Shown: piece after piece, positions 45,344 to 54,747 of the stretch
Layout of the letters: each line of letters starts with the position of its first letter
How positions within the stretch are numbered: position 1 is the stretch's first letter
Assembly: GCA_903845195.1 (NCBI GenBank)
Contig: CAIMWO010000034.1
Coordinates: forward strand, 1-64,000
Origin: an uncultured Phycisphaerales bacterium
GTDB taxonomy: Bacteria > Planctomycetota > Phycisphaerae > WQYP01
Direction: 5' to 3'
Length of the DNA stretch: 64,000 nucleotides
Position numbers and translations under genes: made by a program
Notes under the pieces: generated by a model
What the model was told of the DNA's origin: nothing
Seen by the model: only the letters and a program-made list of their open reading frames with translations
The model's database searches: none

Positions 45344-46120
45344 TTAAGCCGTGGCTGCAATTTCGTTCTCAACCCAATCGTATCCGCGTTCTTCCAACTC
45401 CAGAGCCAGTTCCTTGCCGCCGCTCTTGACGATGCGGCCGTCGATCATCACGTGAACCTTGTCCGGCACGATGTAATTGAGCAGGCGCTGGTAGTGGGTG
45501 ACCAGCAGAATCGCCTTGTCCTTATCGGATTGGTGAATGGCGTTCACGCCGTGGGAAACGGTTTTGAGGGCATCGATGTCGAGGCCGGAATCCGTTTCAT
45601 CCAGCAGGCCGAGCAGGGGGCTGACCACGGCCATCTGGAAAACTTCGTTGCGTTTTTTCTCGCCGCCGGAGAAACCTTCATTGATCGCCCGATTCATGAA
45701 GCTCTTGTCCATGTGCAGGAGATCCATTTTTTCCTTGACGAGCTTGAGGAACTGCATGGCGTCGAGTTCGGGCAGACCGTGGTGCTTACGCGTTTCGTTC
45801 ACGGCAGCTTTGAGGAAGTAGCTGGTGCTGACGCCGGGGATTTCCACCGGGTACTGAAAGCCGAGAAACAGTCCCTCGCGGGCCCGTTCTTCCGGCGCTT
45901 GTTCCAGAAGATCTTTGCCGTTGAAAAGCACTTCGCCTTCCGTGACGGTGTAGACTTCGCGGCCGGCGAGCACCTGGCAGAGCGTGCTCTTGCCGGAACC
46001 GTTCTTGCCCATGATGGCGTGGATCTCGCCTTTTTCGATGGAAAGGTTCACACCCTTGAGGATCTTGCGACCGCCGCCGGCGACTTCCGCGTGTAGATTT
46101 TTGACTTCGAGCAATGACAT
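45344..46120 (-). CDS. sufC: Fe-S cluster assembly ATPase SufC
   Basis: 258 aa ABC ATPase: Walker A GKNGSGKST, Q-loop FLGFQYPVEIPGVS, signature FSGGEKKRNEV, Walker B LLGLLDETDSGLD, His switch LLVTHYQRLL. It drives conformational change of the SufBD scaffold. 21 nt after sufB and 31 nt before sufD. Confidence 0.97.
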   Translation of the reverse strand: MSLLEVKNLHAEVAGGGRKILKGVNLSIEKGEIHAIMGKNGSGKSTLCQVLAGREVYTVTEGEVLFNGKDLLEQAPEERAREGLFLGFQYPVEIPGVSTSYFLKAAVNETRKHHGLPELDAMQFLKLVKEKMDLLHMDKSFMNRAINEGFSGGEKKRNEVFQMAVVSPLLGLLDETDSGLDIDALKTVSHGVNAIHQSDKDKAILLVTHYQRLLNYIVPDKVHVMIDGRIVKSGGKELALELEERGYDWVENEIAATA

Positions 46121-46141
46121 TTAGGTCTCCACAGATCTATT

Positions 46142-47623
46142 TCAGCCAACGGACCCTTCGAGCGAGACGCCGAGCAGCTTTTGGGCCTCGACCGCGAATT
46201 CCATCGGCAGTTCCTTGAACACTTCCTTACAGAACCCGCTGACGATCATGTTGATGGCGTCTTCGAGGGCGATGCCGCGGGTCTTGCAGTAGAACAACTG
46301 GTCTTCGCCGATCTTGCTGGTCGACGCTTCATGCTCCACGCGGCCGGTCTTGTTGCGGACTTCAATGTACGGGCTGGTATGTGCCCCGCATTTGTCGCCC
46401 AGCAGCAGCGAATCGCACTGCGTGTAGTTGCGGGCATTTTCAGCCTTCGGCAGCACCTTCACAAGTCCGCGGTAGGTGTTCTGGCCGAACCCCGCGGAGA
46501 TGCCCTTGCTCACGATCGTGCTGCGTGTGTTCTTGCCGATGTGAATCATCTTGGTGCCCGTGTCGGCCTGCTGGTAATGATTGGTCAGGGCCACCGAGTA
46601 GAACTCGCCGACGCTGTTATCGCCCTGCAGGATGCAGCTGGGGTATTTCCACGTGATGGCCGAGCCGGTTTCGACCTGGGTCCAGGTGATTTTGGAATTT
46701 TCAAACGCCTTGCCGCGCTTGGTGACGAAATTGTAGATGCCGCCCTTGCCGGTCTTCGGATCGCCGGGGAACCAGTTCTGGACGGTTGAATATTTGATCG
46801 TTGCGCCCGGCAATGCGATCAGTTCGACCACCGCGGCATGCAACTGATTTTCATCCCGCTGCGGAGCCGTGCATCCTTCCAGGTAACTCACAGACGCGCC
46901 CTCATCAGCGATGATCAGCGTCCGCTCAAATTGGCCGGTGTTTTTGGCGTTGATGCGGAAGTATGTGGAGAGTTCCATCGGGCAGCGCACGCCCTTGGGG
47001 ATGTACGCGAAGGAGCCGTCGGTAAAGACGGCGGAGTTCAGGGTCGCAAAGTAATTGTCCGAGTAGGGCACCACGGTGCCGAGGTATTTTTTCACCAGTT
47101 CCGGATGCTTTTGCACCGCTTCGCTGAAGCCGCAGAAGATGATGCCCAGTTCGGCGAGTTTCTTTTGAAACGTCGTGGTTACGGAGACGCTATCGAACAC
47201 GGCGTCCACAGCCACGTCGGGCCTCGGCGCGTTTTCACCGTTGCCGGAGGATTCAACGCCAAGCAGGGCTTCGCGTTCATGCAGCGGCACGCCGAGCTTT
47301 TCGTAGACCTTCAGCAGTTCGGGATCGACTTCGTCCAGGGATTTGAGCTTGGGTTTGGGTGCTGAGTAATACTTGGTCGCCTGGTAATCGATGGGGGCAT
47401 GTTGAATTTTGGCCCAGTGAGGTTCTTTCATGGTCAGCCAATGCTGATAGGCTTTGAGACGCCAGTCGAGCATCCACTGCGGCTCTTTCTTCTTGTGGGA
47501 GATGAAACAGATAATCTCTTCGCTGAGGCCGGGAGGGGCTTCATCAGCTTCGATGTCGACGTTCCATCCCCACTTGTACTCTTGGCCGGCAAGCTGTTCG
47601 ATGGTTTCAGTTGAGGTAGGCAT
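46142..47623 (-). CDS. sufB: Fe-S cluster assembly protein SufB
   Basis: 493 aa, normal length. SufB blocks: [130 protein letters not shown] (cluster-site Cys), [23 protein letters not shown]. First gene of the suf operon; the regulatory region lies at 47624-47927. GGAG stands about 8 nt before the ATG. Confidence 0.97.
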   Translation of the reverse strand: MPTSTETIEQLAGQEYKWGWNVDIEADEAPPGLSEEIICFISHKKKEPQWMLDWRLKAYQHWLTMKEPHWAKIQHAPIDYQATKYYSAPKPKLKSLDEVDPELLKVYEKLGVPLHEREALLGVESSGNGENAPRPDVAVDAVFDSVSVTTTFQKKLAELGIIFCGFSEAVQKHPELVKKYLGTVVPYSDNYFATLNSAVFTDGSFAYIPKGVRCPMELSTYFRINAKNTGQFERTLIIADEGASVSYLEGCTAPQRDENQLHAAVVELIALPGATIKYSTVQNWFPGDPKTGKGGIYNFVTKRGKAFENSKITWTQVETGSAITWKYPSCILQGDNSVGEFYSVALTNHYQQADTGTKMIHIGKNTRSTIVSKGISAGFGQNTYRGLVKVLPKAENARNYTQCDSLLLGDKCGAHTSPYIEVRNKTGRVEHEASTSKIGEDQLFYCKTRGIALEDAINMIVSGFCKEVFKELPMEFAVEAQKLLGVSLEGSVG

Positions 47624-47927
47624 TATGTAACTCCAAACCTAACAATGGTTTAGATCATTTTAATCGGGTTTCGATGGCGGTTCGACTAGGTTCGTCCCGT
47701 TCGTATCCGAGTATTGTAGTGAAAATGTGGACGAAAGCCTAGTACTTGAGACTCAATTTCAATTAGAAGACACGATAAAATTGACAAATACTCGCGTAAC
47801 AGTATGTACCCTATATGTTTATCACAAAACTCGGTGATGAATGGTTACCCTTGCTAAATGTGGGGCTCACTCGCTATAGTGATACCTACTTGTCCAGTAT
47901 GTACCGGTAATCAGGAGCTACGCAAAT
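47624..47927. promoter_or_regulatory. Divergent control region between sufB and the A-type carrier gene
   Basis: 304 bp, clearly A+T-richer than neighbours. It contains an 11-bp direct repeat CAGTATGTACC at 47800-47810 and 47895-47905, the second copy between the + strand -10 and the start codon, so it may be a regulator site. On the minus strand a TACAAT (47713-47718) about 90 nt before sufB is a possible -10. No clear IscR- or SufR-type palindrome was recognised. Confidence 0.5.
47851..47880 (+). promoter_or_regulatory. Candidate promoter of the A-type carrier gene
   Basis: TTGCTA (47851-47856), 18-nt spacer, TATAGT (47875-47880), about 48 nt upstream of the ATG. AGGAG is present 10 nt before the start. 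Confidence 0.5.
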
Positions 47928-48257
47928 ATGGCCATTATCCTTTCCGAAACCGCAGCAAAAGAAATCCAGTCCATTATCAAAGAACAGGGGCTTTCCGAGA
48001 ACGTGGCGCTTCGCGTCGGCGTCAAGGGCGGCGGATGCTCGGGCTTTTCCTACGTGCTCGATCTGACTGAAGCGGCTCCCGAGAACGATGAAGTCATGGA
48101 ATCCCATGGCGTCAAGATTCTTGCCGACCGCAAGAGCTACCTGTACCTCAACGGTACCGAAATCGATTTCAAAGATGAAGTCATGGGCCGCGGCTTCGTA
48201 TTCAAGAATCCCAACGCCAGCCACACCTGCGGCTGCGGCAGTTCCTTCAGCGCCTGA
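47928..48257 (+). CDS. A-type Fe-S carrier (HesB/IscA/ErpA family)
   Basis: 109 aa. The three conserved cysteines are present: GVKGGGCSGFSYVLDL and SHTCGCGSSFS at the C-terminus (CX_nCGC). These proteins receive Fe-S clusters from the SUF scaffold and pass them to targets. It is divergent from the suf operon and shares its intergenic region, so joint control is likely. Whether it is SufA, IscA or ErpA cannot be told from sequence alone. Confidence 0.95.
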   Translation: MAIILSETAAKEIQSIIKEQGLSENVALRVGVKGGGCSGFSYVLDLTEAAPENDEVMESHGVKILADRKSYLYLNGTEIDFKDEVMGRGFVFKNPNASHTCGCGSSFSA

Positions 48258-48571
48258 TCAACGCTCACCGCAACGTTCTTCCTGCCATTCTGCAGATTCG
48301 TAACGCTATGAAATGCAAACGGGTCGTTCAACAATGAACGGCCCGTTTGCGTTGTGTAATCGAGAAACACTCTTCGAGGTTACCAAGCCGGCAGGGTAGT
48401 GGTGGATGATTCGACATCCATGGCAACGCAGACCTTCGGAAATCTCACGAATTCCGGAGGTCATTCATGCGTCGCATGGACGTAGGCTGATGGACTTGCT
48501 TGCAGTGCCAGCCGCTATAGTATGCCTCTTCCCGGATGCAGGATCGGCGGGCGTTTGGATTGGGTTACTGA
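48258..48571. other. Intergenic region with terminator and possible promoter
   Basis: No gene seen. It holds the hairpin at 48315-48350 and, nearer the next gene, a TATAGT (48516-48521) that could be a -10 for the heparinase-like gene. The rest shows no feature. Confidence 0.5.
48315..48350 (+). terminator. Hairpin after the A-type carrier gene
   Basis: GCAAACGGGTCGTTCA pairs with TGAACGGCCCGTTTGC (16-bp stem with one G-T wobble, 4-nt ACAA loop). The sequence after it is only weakly T-rich. Confidence 0.6.
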
Positions 48572-50416
48572 ATGCACAACATTCTTCTGCACGAGCTTTC
48601 TTCCGAAGAATTGGCCCGACGGTTCGCGGCGCAAACGAAGGTGCCGCTCCTGCCACCGCTGGGCAGTCTGGAATGGCGGCGGGTTGCGGTAAATCCGATC
48701 AGCACACCGTTGCTCGCGGAAATCCGTTCGCGTGCCCTGAGTGAATTGGACAATCCTCTGCCGGTGCTGACCGATGAGCTTTATGCGGACTTCCACGCCA
48801 CCGGCGCCAGGCTTCCCTTTGAACGCGTCTATTTTGAGCGTCGCCGTTTGCTTGCCCGCGCCTCCATCGCCACGCTCACCGAACCAGATGCCTCGACCCG
48901 TGCCGCACTTCTGGCTTCCACGCTTGCCAAGACCCGCGACATCCTCGCCGAGCCCTCGTGGAGTCTGCCCGCCCACGTTGGAAAATCCTCCGGCAAAGAT
49001 CCTCTGACTCTGGACCTGTTTTGTGCGGAAACTGCCAATCTATTCGGAGAATTGTTTTCCCTCTTCTCGGCAGAGATGCCCGCCCCCCTGATCGCTGAAA
49101 TCCGCCGGCGGCTCCAGGCGCAGATCTTCGACAATTACCTTAATCATCCTCCCTCATGGTCGACCAGCGGCATGAACTGGAATGCCGTCTGTCACCAGGG
49201 GATTCTCGGCGCCGCGCTTGCCGTCTGCGATGATCCGAAGTTGCTGGGCCGTCTTTTCCATCATGCTGCACCCTGTCTTAACACATACCTTACGGGTTTC
49301 TCCGCCGATGGAGGCACCTCCGAGGGGCCGGGATACTGGGGCTACGGCTTCGGGTGGTTCTGCGAACTCAACGCGCAGCTGGAAACCGCCACCTGCGGCC
49401 ACTTGTCGCTCTTTGAAGGCCATTCACAAACCAAAGCCATTGCCCGCTTTGGTCCCGCGATGACCTTGTCCAATGGAATGGCCGTCAATTTTTCCGATGG
49501 CAATGCTCACGCCACGCCGCGGCCATCGCTCTTGTCCTACCTGGCCCAGCGACTTCATGATCCGGTCATCCTTGCTCACGCCAACCTTGCCTGGAAGGCG
49601 GCCGCACGCGCGTTCGACATGGAAACGTCGCGTACTGATCTCTTCCATCTCACGCGGCATGTGTTGAGGTGTCCCACGGAACTCGGCCCGACCGCCGAAC
49701 TCCCCGCGACAGATACATTCCTGCCCGATCTGGGCGTCGCGATGTTGCGTTTTCGTGATGCCCGCAAGCATCTCTGGGAGTTCGCCGCCAAGGGAGGCCA
49801 TAACGATGAACACCACAATCACAACGATCTCGGCTCGTACCTCCTCAATATCGACGGCCAGCGCATGCTGATCGAAATTGGCGCGCCGGAATATGTCAAA
49901 GACTTCTTCCGCGAAGCAAGATACACGTTCCTTGCCGCCCGTTCTCTCGGCCATTCCGTACCCCTGATCAATGGCCATGAACAACAGGCGGGTAAGCAGT
50001 TTCTTGCGAAGATATCCAATCATCGTCTCACGTCTCAGAGCGCCCTCCTCGAATTGGATCTCACCGCGGCCTACCCCGCGGACGCCGGATGCCTGCACTA
50101 CACCCGCACCTTTCATCTGGCAAAGGCCGCCGGAACGCTTACGATCACGGATCAGTTTGATCTTTCGCAACCCCGTTCAATCGACACCGCCATCATTACC
50201 GAGGAACATGCCGTCCTTCGCGACGGCGTCATCCTGATCGAACGCGGCCGGACAACGCTTCGCATCACGCCCGCAGGCCAGACCCGAATCAGCGAAATTC
50301 AGAAGCACGAGTATCGTGACCATCACGGGAAACCTTGTTCAATTTCACGAATTGTCTTGGTGCCGCTGCGTGTGCAGCCTCAAACGACCATCGTTTATAC
50401 GATGGATGTTCTCTAG
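48572..50416 (+). CDS. Heparinase II/III-family polysaccharide lyase-like protein
   Basis: 614 aa. An alpha-helical toroid N-terminal half (WSTSGMNWNAVCHQGILGAAL, GFSADGGTSEGPGYWGYGFGWF) and a C-terminal beta-sandwich with the heparinase II/III motif KGGHNDEHHNHNDLGSYLLNIDGQRMLIE. The Asn/His/Tyr-rich active-site regions are kept. The substrate is probably a uronic-acid or sulfated polysaccharide, not defined. No signal peptide is evident at the N-terminus, so it may act inside the cell on imported oligosaccharide. 51 nt upstream of the GH36 gene, probably co-transcribed. Confidence 0.88.
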   Translation: MHNILLHELSSEELARRFAAQTKVPLLPPLGSLEWRRVAVNPISTPLLAEIRSRALSELDNPLPVLTDELYADFHATGARLPFERVYFERRRLLARASIATLTEPDASTRAALLASTLAKTRDILAEPSWSLPAHVGKSSGKDPLTLDLFCAETANLFGELFSLFSAEMPAPLIAEIRRRLQAQIFDNYLNHPPSWSTSGMNWNAVCHQGILGAALAVCDDPKLLGRLFHHAAPCLNTYLTGFSADGGTSEGPGYWGYGFGWFCELNAQLETATCGHLSLFEGHSQTKAIARFGPAMTLSNGMAVNFSDGNAHATPRPSLLSYLAQRLHDPVILAHANLAWKAAARAFDMETSRTDLFHLTRHVLRCPTELGPTAELPATDTFLPDLGVAMLRFRDARKHLWEFAAKGGHNDEHHNHNDLGSYLLNIDGQRMLIEIGAPEYVKDFFREARYTFLAARSLGHSVPLINGHEQQAGKQFLAKISNHRLTSQSALLELDLTAAYPADAGCLHYTRTFHLAKAAGTLTITDQFDLSQPRSIDTAIITEEHAVLRDGVILIERGRTTLRITPAGQTRISEIQKHEYRDHHGKPCSISRIVLVPLRVQPQTTIVYTMDVL

Positions 50417-50467
50417 ACGAGGTTTCATTAATCTAAGAGCTGGATGTCCTTCAACGGAGTAAACAAT

Positions 50468-52690
50468 ATGTCGGCCGTTTCCTTTGACCCTACGCAGAAA
50501 CTCATCGTGCTTCGCTTACGCACCAGCTTCTACGCGCTGCGAATCCTGCCCGACGGCCAGGTCGTTCACGTCGGCTCGGGGCCCGCTCCGGAAGGAAATG
50601 CTCCAATGGTGCTGGGCAATCTCGATGCCTATGAAGACCCCAACTACGTCTGGGATGAGGGCGGCCGCCGCTATGAGCTTCCCACCTATGGCGATATCGC
50701 CTACCACCACGTCGGCCTGAAAGTCTCTTTCCCCGAAGCCGCAGCGCCTCTTGGCAAGCAGGACGCCAATCACCTCCCCGTCCGCGACCTCCGACTACGC
50801 TATCTAAAACACGAAATCCGCACCGACGCCGCTCCGGCGTATCCACCCGCCCACGGGAAACCCGCCCGTAAATCCGGTGTTCCGCGCGAAACGCTCATCC
50901 TCCATCTTCGGGATATCGCCTACAACTTCGAAGTCCGCCTCTGCTACCGCATCACGCCTGAACTTGATGTCATCGAACGCTGGATCGAACTCCACAATCT
51001 CACCAAGATGCACGTCACCATTGAATCGCTCGCCTTTGGCACGGTCCATTTCCCGCAGGGCACCTACGAATTGACCCGCACCGCCGGCTCATGGTCGCGC
51101 GAATTCATTCCCGTTCGCCAAAACATCGAACAGGGCGAAACCGTCCTCAGCCAGTTCGGCATCAACACCGGCCACGCTTTCAATCCCTTCTACCTGGTCA
51201 GCCCTCGCGGCAAGACCACCGAACACGCCGGCGAGGTCTACTTCGGCGCACTGGCCTTCTCGGGCAACTGGGCGCTCCGCTTTGAAGCCCTTCCGACGGA
51301 CGCCGTCCGCGTTTACGGCGGCTATGAACCCACTGGTTTTGGCATGGTGCTCGCCCCGGGTGAATCGCACACCACACCCGCCTTCGTCCACGGCTATGCC
51401 GGCGATGGCTTCGGGGGCGCCAGCCGGCGCCTGCACGCCTTCACCCGCGATTACATCCTGCCCGGTTTTGACGACGGCCAGTGCCGGCCCGTCCTCTACA
51501 ACAGTTGGGAAGCCACCTTCTTCAAACTCTCCGTCGATGGCCAGATCCAGCTCGCCCGCTCTGCCGCAGAAATGGGCGTCGAACTCTTCTGCATGGACGA
51601 CGGTTGGTTCGGTGATCGACGCAACGATCACGCCGGCCTTGGCGATTGGATCGTTTCAAAGGCCGTCTTCCCCGACGGTCTCCAGCCCCTCGTCGATGAA
51701 GTCAAACGCCTGGGCATGCGCTTCGGCCTCTGGGTCGAACCTGAAATGGTCAACCCTGATTCCGACCTCTACCGCAAGCACCCCGACTGGGTCCTGCATT
51801 ATCCCGGCCGCCCGCGCACCGAAATGCGCTTCCAGTTGATCCTCGATTTCGGCCGCCCCGAAGTTGTCGAATACATCTACAACGCCCTCGCCGCGCTCCT
51901 CCAAACCTACGACATCTCGTTCTTCAAATGGGACATGAATCGTTACGCAACGGAACCCGGATCGGTCGCCGGCAGCGCCATCTGGCAGAAACACGTCGAA
52001 GGCCTCTATGGCATCATGGACCGCCTTCGCAAAAACTTCCCGAAACTCGATATCCAATCTTGCTCCGGTGGCGGCGGCCGCGTCGATCTCGGCATCCTCG
52101 CCCGCTGCGACCAGGCCTGGACCTCCGACAATACCGATGCCCAGGACCGCACCTACATCGAAGACGGTTTCTCACTCGCCTATCCGCCGCGCGTCATGGA
52201 ATCGTGGGTGACTCACGAGCACAATCTTCACCACGCCTCGCTCGATCTTCGCTTCGATGTCGCCATGCGCGGCGCCCTGGGCATCGGCACGAAGATCGAC
52301 CAGCTTTCAGCTGAAGAGCGTGTGCACTACAAACGAAAGATCACGTTTTACAAAAAAATCCGCCCCGTCGTGCAGAATGGCAATCTCTATCGCCTTGCGA
52401 TGGTGCAGGATGGCGGCGCCAGCGTCTGGCAGTCCGTCACGCCCGATGGCTCCCAATGCGTCTACTCTGTCGTCGTCATCCACCAGTTGCAGGGCCACCA
52501 CCTGCCGACCTATCGCCTTAAGGCGCTCCAACCCGGCGCGATTTACCGCATAACGGACGAAACCGGCGCCGAACTCGCCCGTTATTCCGGCAGCCAACTC
52601 ATGGGCCTCGGCATCCACGGCGATTCCCGCTTCGGCGGCGCCGGATGCGCCGTTCGTAGCCGGACCCTCCTGCTGGAACGCGTCTCGTAG
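50468..52690 (+). CDS. Alpha-galactosidase, GH36 family
   Basis: 740 aa. GH36 architecture: N-terminal beta-supersandwich, (beta/alpha)8 barrel, C-terminal beta domain. Motifs are ELFCMDDGWFGDRRNDHAGLGDW, GLWVEPEMVNPDSDLYRKHPDW, the nucleophile Asp in FFKWDMNRY, and the acid/base Asp in TSDNTDAQDR. No signal peptide, so cytoplasmic. The start at 50468 has GGAG 8 nt upstream; an ATG at 50444 is possible. It works on terminal alpha-galactosides; with the lyase-like gene upstream and the fucosidase downstream it forms a glycan-degradation cluster. Confidence 0.93.
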   Translation: MSAVSFDPTQKLIVLRLRTSFYALRILPDGQVVHVGSGPAPEGNAPMVLGNLDAYEDPNYVWDEGGRRYELPTYGDIAYHHVGLKVSFPEAAAPLGKQDANHLPVRDLRLRYLKHEIRTDAAPAYPPAHGKPARKSGVPRETLILHLRDIAYNFEVRLCYRITPELDVIERWIELHNLTKMHVTIESLAFGTVHFPQGTYELTRTAGSWSREFIPVRQNIEQGETVLSQFGINTGHAFNPFYLVSPRGKTTEHAGEVYFGALAFSGNWALRFEALPTDAVRVYGGYEPTGFGMVLAPGESHTTPAFVHGYAGDGFGGASRRLHAFTRDYILPGFDDGQCRPVLYNSWEATFFKLSVDGQIQLARSAAEMGVELFCMDDGWFGDRRNDHAGLGDWIVSKAVFPDGLQPLVDEVKRLGMRFGLWVEPEMVNPDSDLYRKHPDWVLHYPGRPRTEMRFQLILDFGRPEVVEYIYNALAALLQTYDISFFKWDMNRYATEPGSVAGSAIWQKHVEGLYGIMDRLRKNFPKLDIQSCSGGGGRVDLGILARCDQAWTSDNTDAQDRTYIEDGFSLAYPPRVMESWVTHEHNLHHASLDLRFDVAMRGALGIGTKIDQLSAEERVHYKRKITFYKKIRPVVQNGNLYRLAMVQDGGASVWQSVTPDGSQCVYSVVVIHQLQGHHLPTYRLKALQPGAIYRITDETGAELARYSGSQLMGLGIHGDSRFGGAGCAVRSRTLLLERVS

Positions 52691-52699
52691 ACAATGAAA

Positions 52700-52742
52700 G
52701 AGCCATGCTTCTGCCGCGGATCGTGCGGCAGAAGCATGGCTC
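52700..52742. terminator. 18-bp perfect hairpin between convergent glycosidase genes
   Basis: GAGCCATGCTTCTGCCGC (52700-52717) pairs exactly with 52725-52742 around a 7-nt loop. It lies between the stop codons of GH36 (+) and GH29 (-), so it can end transcription from both sides. There is no long T-tract. Confidence 0.65.
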
Positions 52743-52769
52743 AAATGCTGCTTGGGCTTCGCGCCCCGC

Positions 52770-54068
52770 TTACTTCATGAACAGCTCGATCACCGGCACC
52801 GTCACGTTCGGCTTCACCGTCGGCAACGTCAGTGTCAGCGTGTTCTTCCCGGCGTTCTGGTGACTCATGTGCTCAAACGTCCAGTCCGTCGGCTTCAGCG
52901 GAATCTCTGAAGCGTCGTTGAGCAGTTGTGCGTATTCCACCTTGTCGCCCAATCCGTCGAGATGCAGATACTTGAACGGCCACGCAAACGAATGCACGTA
53001 GAGCCGCTTCGTCTTTGGGTTGTACGTGAAGCGATGATCGGTAGGGGGGACAAATTCCGCCGGCGCCTGGGTGCAACCGTAAATGCTCCGCGCGTGCCGC
53101 TTCATCCATTCGCCCATGCCGGACAGGCACTTCAGGGCGCGGTAATCGAGTTCGCCGCGCCCCGTGGGGCCGACATTCAGCAGCAGGTTGCCGCCTTTCG
53201 ATACCGTATCGATCAGCATCTGCACGAGCTGATCCACGCTCTTCCACGTCGATTCATCGCGATGGTAGCCCCAGCTTCCACTAAGCGTTTGGCATCCTTC
53301 CCACACCACTGGTTGGCCGTTGACGCGCATCCATTCCCGCGGTTGGTATTGCTCCGGCGTCTTCACGTCCCAGCCGCCCGGCAAGTCCAACCGGTCATCC
53401 AGAATAATGTTTGGCTGCAACTTGCGAATCAGTTTGTAGAGTTTCTCGCTCTGCCAATCCGCTTTGCCCTTGCCCAGGCCATCGGGCTTGGGATACGAAA
53501 AGTCGTACCAGAGAATATCGATCTTGCCGTACTTGGTGAGCAGCTCGCGCGTCTGGTTGTACATATACTCGGCATATTTCTTCTGATCGCGGCCTTTATT
53601 GAGCTCGGCGCGGTTCTTGGCGTTGCGGTACGGTCCGATGTGCGGATCGATCACATAATGCGGATGGTGCCAGTCCAGCAGCGAGTAGTAGAAGCCTGCA
53701 TGCATGCCGCGCTCGCGAAAGGCCTTCACCATCGGCTTAAGCAGGTCGCGGCCCGCCGCCGTGTTGGTGGCGTTGTAGTCCGTGTATTTCGTGTCCCACA
53801 GGCAGAATCCTTCGTGATGCTTGGTGGTAATGACGAAATATTTCATCCCCGCATCGGATGCCGCGGCCGCCCACGCATTGGGATCGTAAAGATCCGGATC
53901 GAACCGCTTGAAGTATTTCGCATCATAAACATCGGTGGGAATCTCCTCGTTGTGCCGCACCCACTCATGCCGCGCCGGCTGCGAGTAAAGGCCCCAGTGA
54001 ATGAACATGCCGAACCGATCGTGAATAAACCAGGAAGTGTCGCCGGGAGTCTTGAGAGTCTTAAGCAT
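52770..54068 (-). CDS. Alpha-L-fucosidase, GH29 family
   Basis: 432 aa. GH29 signatures: WFIHDRFGMFIHWGLYSQPARHEWV, YFVITTKHHEGFCLWDTKYTDYNATN, GFYYSLLDWHHPHY, nucleophile region KIDILWYDFSYP, and SKGGNLLLNVGPTGRGELDY. It releases terminal alpha-L-fucose. The start at 54068 is placed at MLKTLKTPGDTSW, where homology begins; AAGGCAG lies upstream. No signal peptide from that start. Convergent with the GH36 gene. Confidence 0.94.
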   Translation of the reverse strand: MLKTLKTPGDTSWFIHDRFGMFIHWGLYSQPARHEWVRHNEEIPTDVYDAKYFKRFDPDLYDPNAWAAAASDAGMKYFVITTKHHEGFCLWDTKYTDYNATNTAAGRDLLKPMVKAFRERGMHAGFYYSLLDWHHPHYVIDPHIGPYRNAKNRAELNKGRDQKKYAEYMYNQTRELLTKYGKIDILWYDFSYPKPDGLGKGKADWQSEKLYKLIRKLQPNIILDDRLDLPGGWDVKTPEQYQPREWMRVNGQPVVWEGCQTLSGSWGYHRDESTWKSVDQLVQMLIDTVSKGGNLLLNVGPTGRGELDYRALKCLSGMGEWMKRHARSIYGCTQAPAEFVPPTDHRFTYNPKTKRLYVHSFAWPFKYLHLDGLGDKVEYAQLLNDASEIPLKPTDWTFEHMSHQNAGKNTLTLTLPTVKPNVTVPVIELFMK

Positions 54069-54244
54069 CTGTGATCTGCCTTGAAACAAACATGAGCCGC
54101 GGCCGGCAGGCGCCGGCCTTTCCATAACGGAACCAAACATGCTAACGAGAGCAGGCGGAGAAGCAAGAACTTGGGAATAGACAAACTAGGGAATAGACGA
54201 GTTGCTCAGGAACTCCCCCTCCCCGCCCCGACCTCCGTCTCCTC

Positions 54245-54697
54245 TCACGGATTCATGATCTTCTGCCCTTCCGGCGAGTCAGCGGGAACCCACTTGGCCC
54301 TGGCCTCTGGCCGCCGCACTTCTTTACCGTGATTGTCCCGAAACAGCGCCTCAATGGATGGATCCGCGTAGCCGCTTTTGTGCGCCGTCGCATCAAGGGA
54401 TTGCCGCGCCTCCGCAGTGAATCGAAATAAGTAAAGGGTATTGGAGATGGTCAACGGTTCGCGGGCCATCACGGCGCGGACGATCGTAGGCGTGCCCTCG
54501 TTCGAGTTCTCCATCGGCGGAATATAATGCAGCCGCGATTGCCAGAACTCTCCGGAAGATTCATCGAGATACACGACTGGCGGAGTGTCGCTCTTCCGAC
54601 TGGTCGACCAGATCAGAATGCCCGCGCAGGCGAGAAGGGCCGCGATCACCAGTATCTTGATGAGTTGGGATGAGACGCGCACGTTATGCATCACCAT
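54245..54697 (-). CDS. Single-helix partner protein of the pilin cluster, copy A
   Basis: 150 aa, unrecognised family. An N-terminal membrane anchor (LIKILVIAALLACAGILIW), then an extracytoplasmic domain with YLDESSGEFW, PTIVRAVMAREPLTISNTLYLFRFTAEARQSL, and the C-terminal block NHGKEVRRPEARAKWVPADS then PEGQKIMN. Copies B (57689) and C (59683) share that block and ending. It lies 50 nt downstream of prepilin 1 on the same strand, so each pilin-partner pair looks like a duplicated two-gene unit. Confidence 0.8.
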   Translation of the reverse strand: MVMHNVRVSSQLIKILVIAALLACAGILIWSTSRKSDTPPVVYLDESSGEFWQSRLHYIPPMENSNEGTPTIVRAVMAREPLTISNTLYLFRFTAEARQSLDATAHKSGYADPSIEALFRDNHGKEVRRPEARAKWVPADSPEGQKIMNP

Positions 54698-54747
54698 GAG
54701 CGATCAATTGCGCCCGTATGCCCTGCCATTGAAATCCGCCTCGAACC

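Noticed and set aside
47790..47830. Possible dif site in the A+T-rich suf intergenic region
   Set aside because: The right-hand part partly resembles a XerD half-site (TATGTT), but the left half and the 6-bp spacing do not fit, so it was not reported as a feature.
48572..54068. Canonical polysaccharide utilisation locus with SusCD
   Set aside because: Only three degradative genes are present; no SusC/SusD, sulfatase or transporter gene was seen nearby, so the PUL label is not supported.
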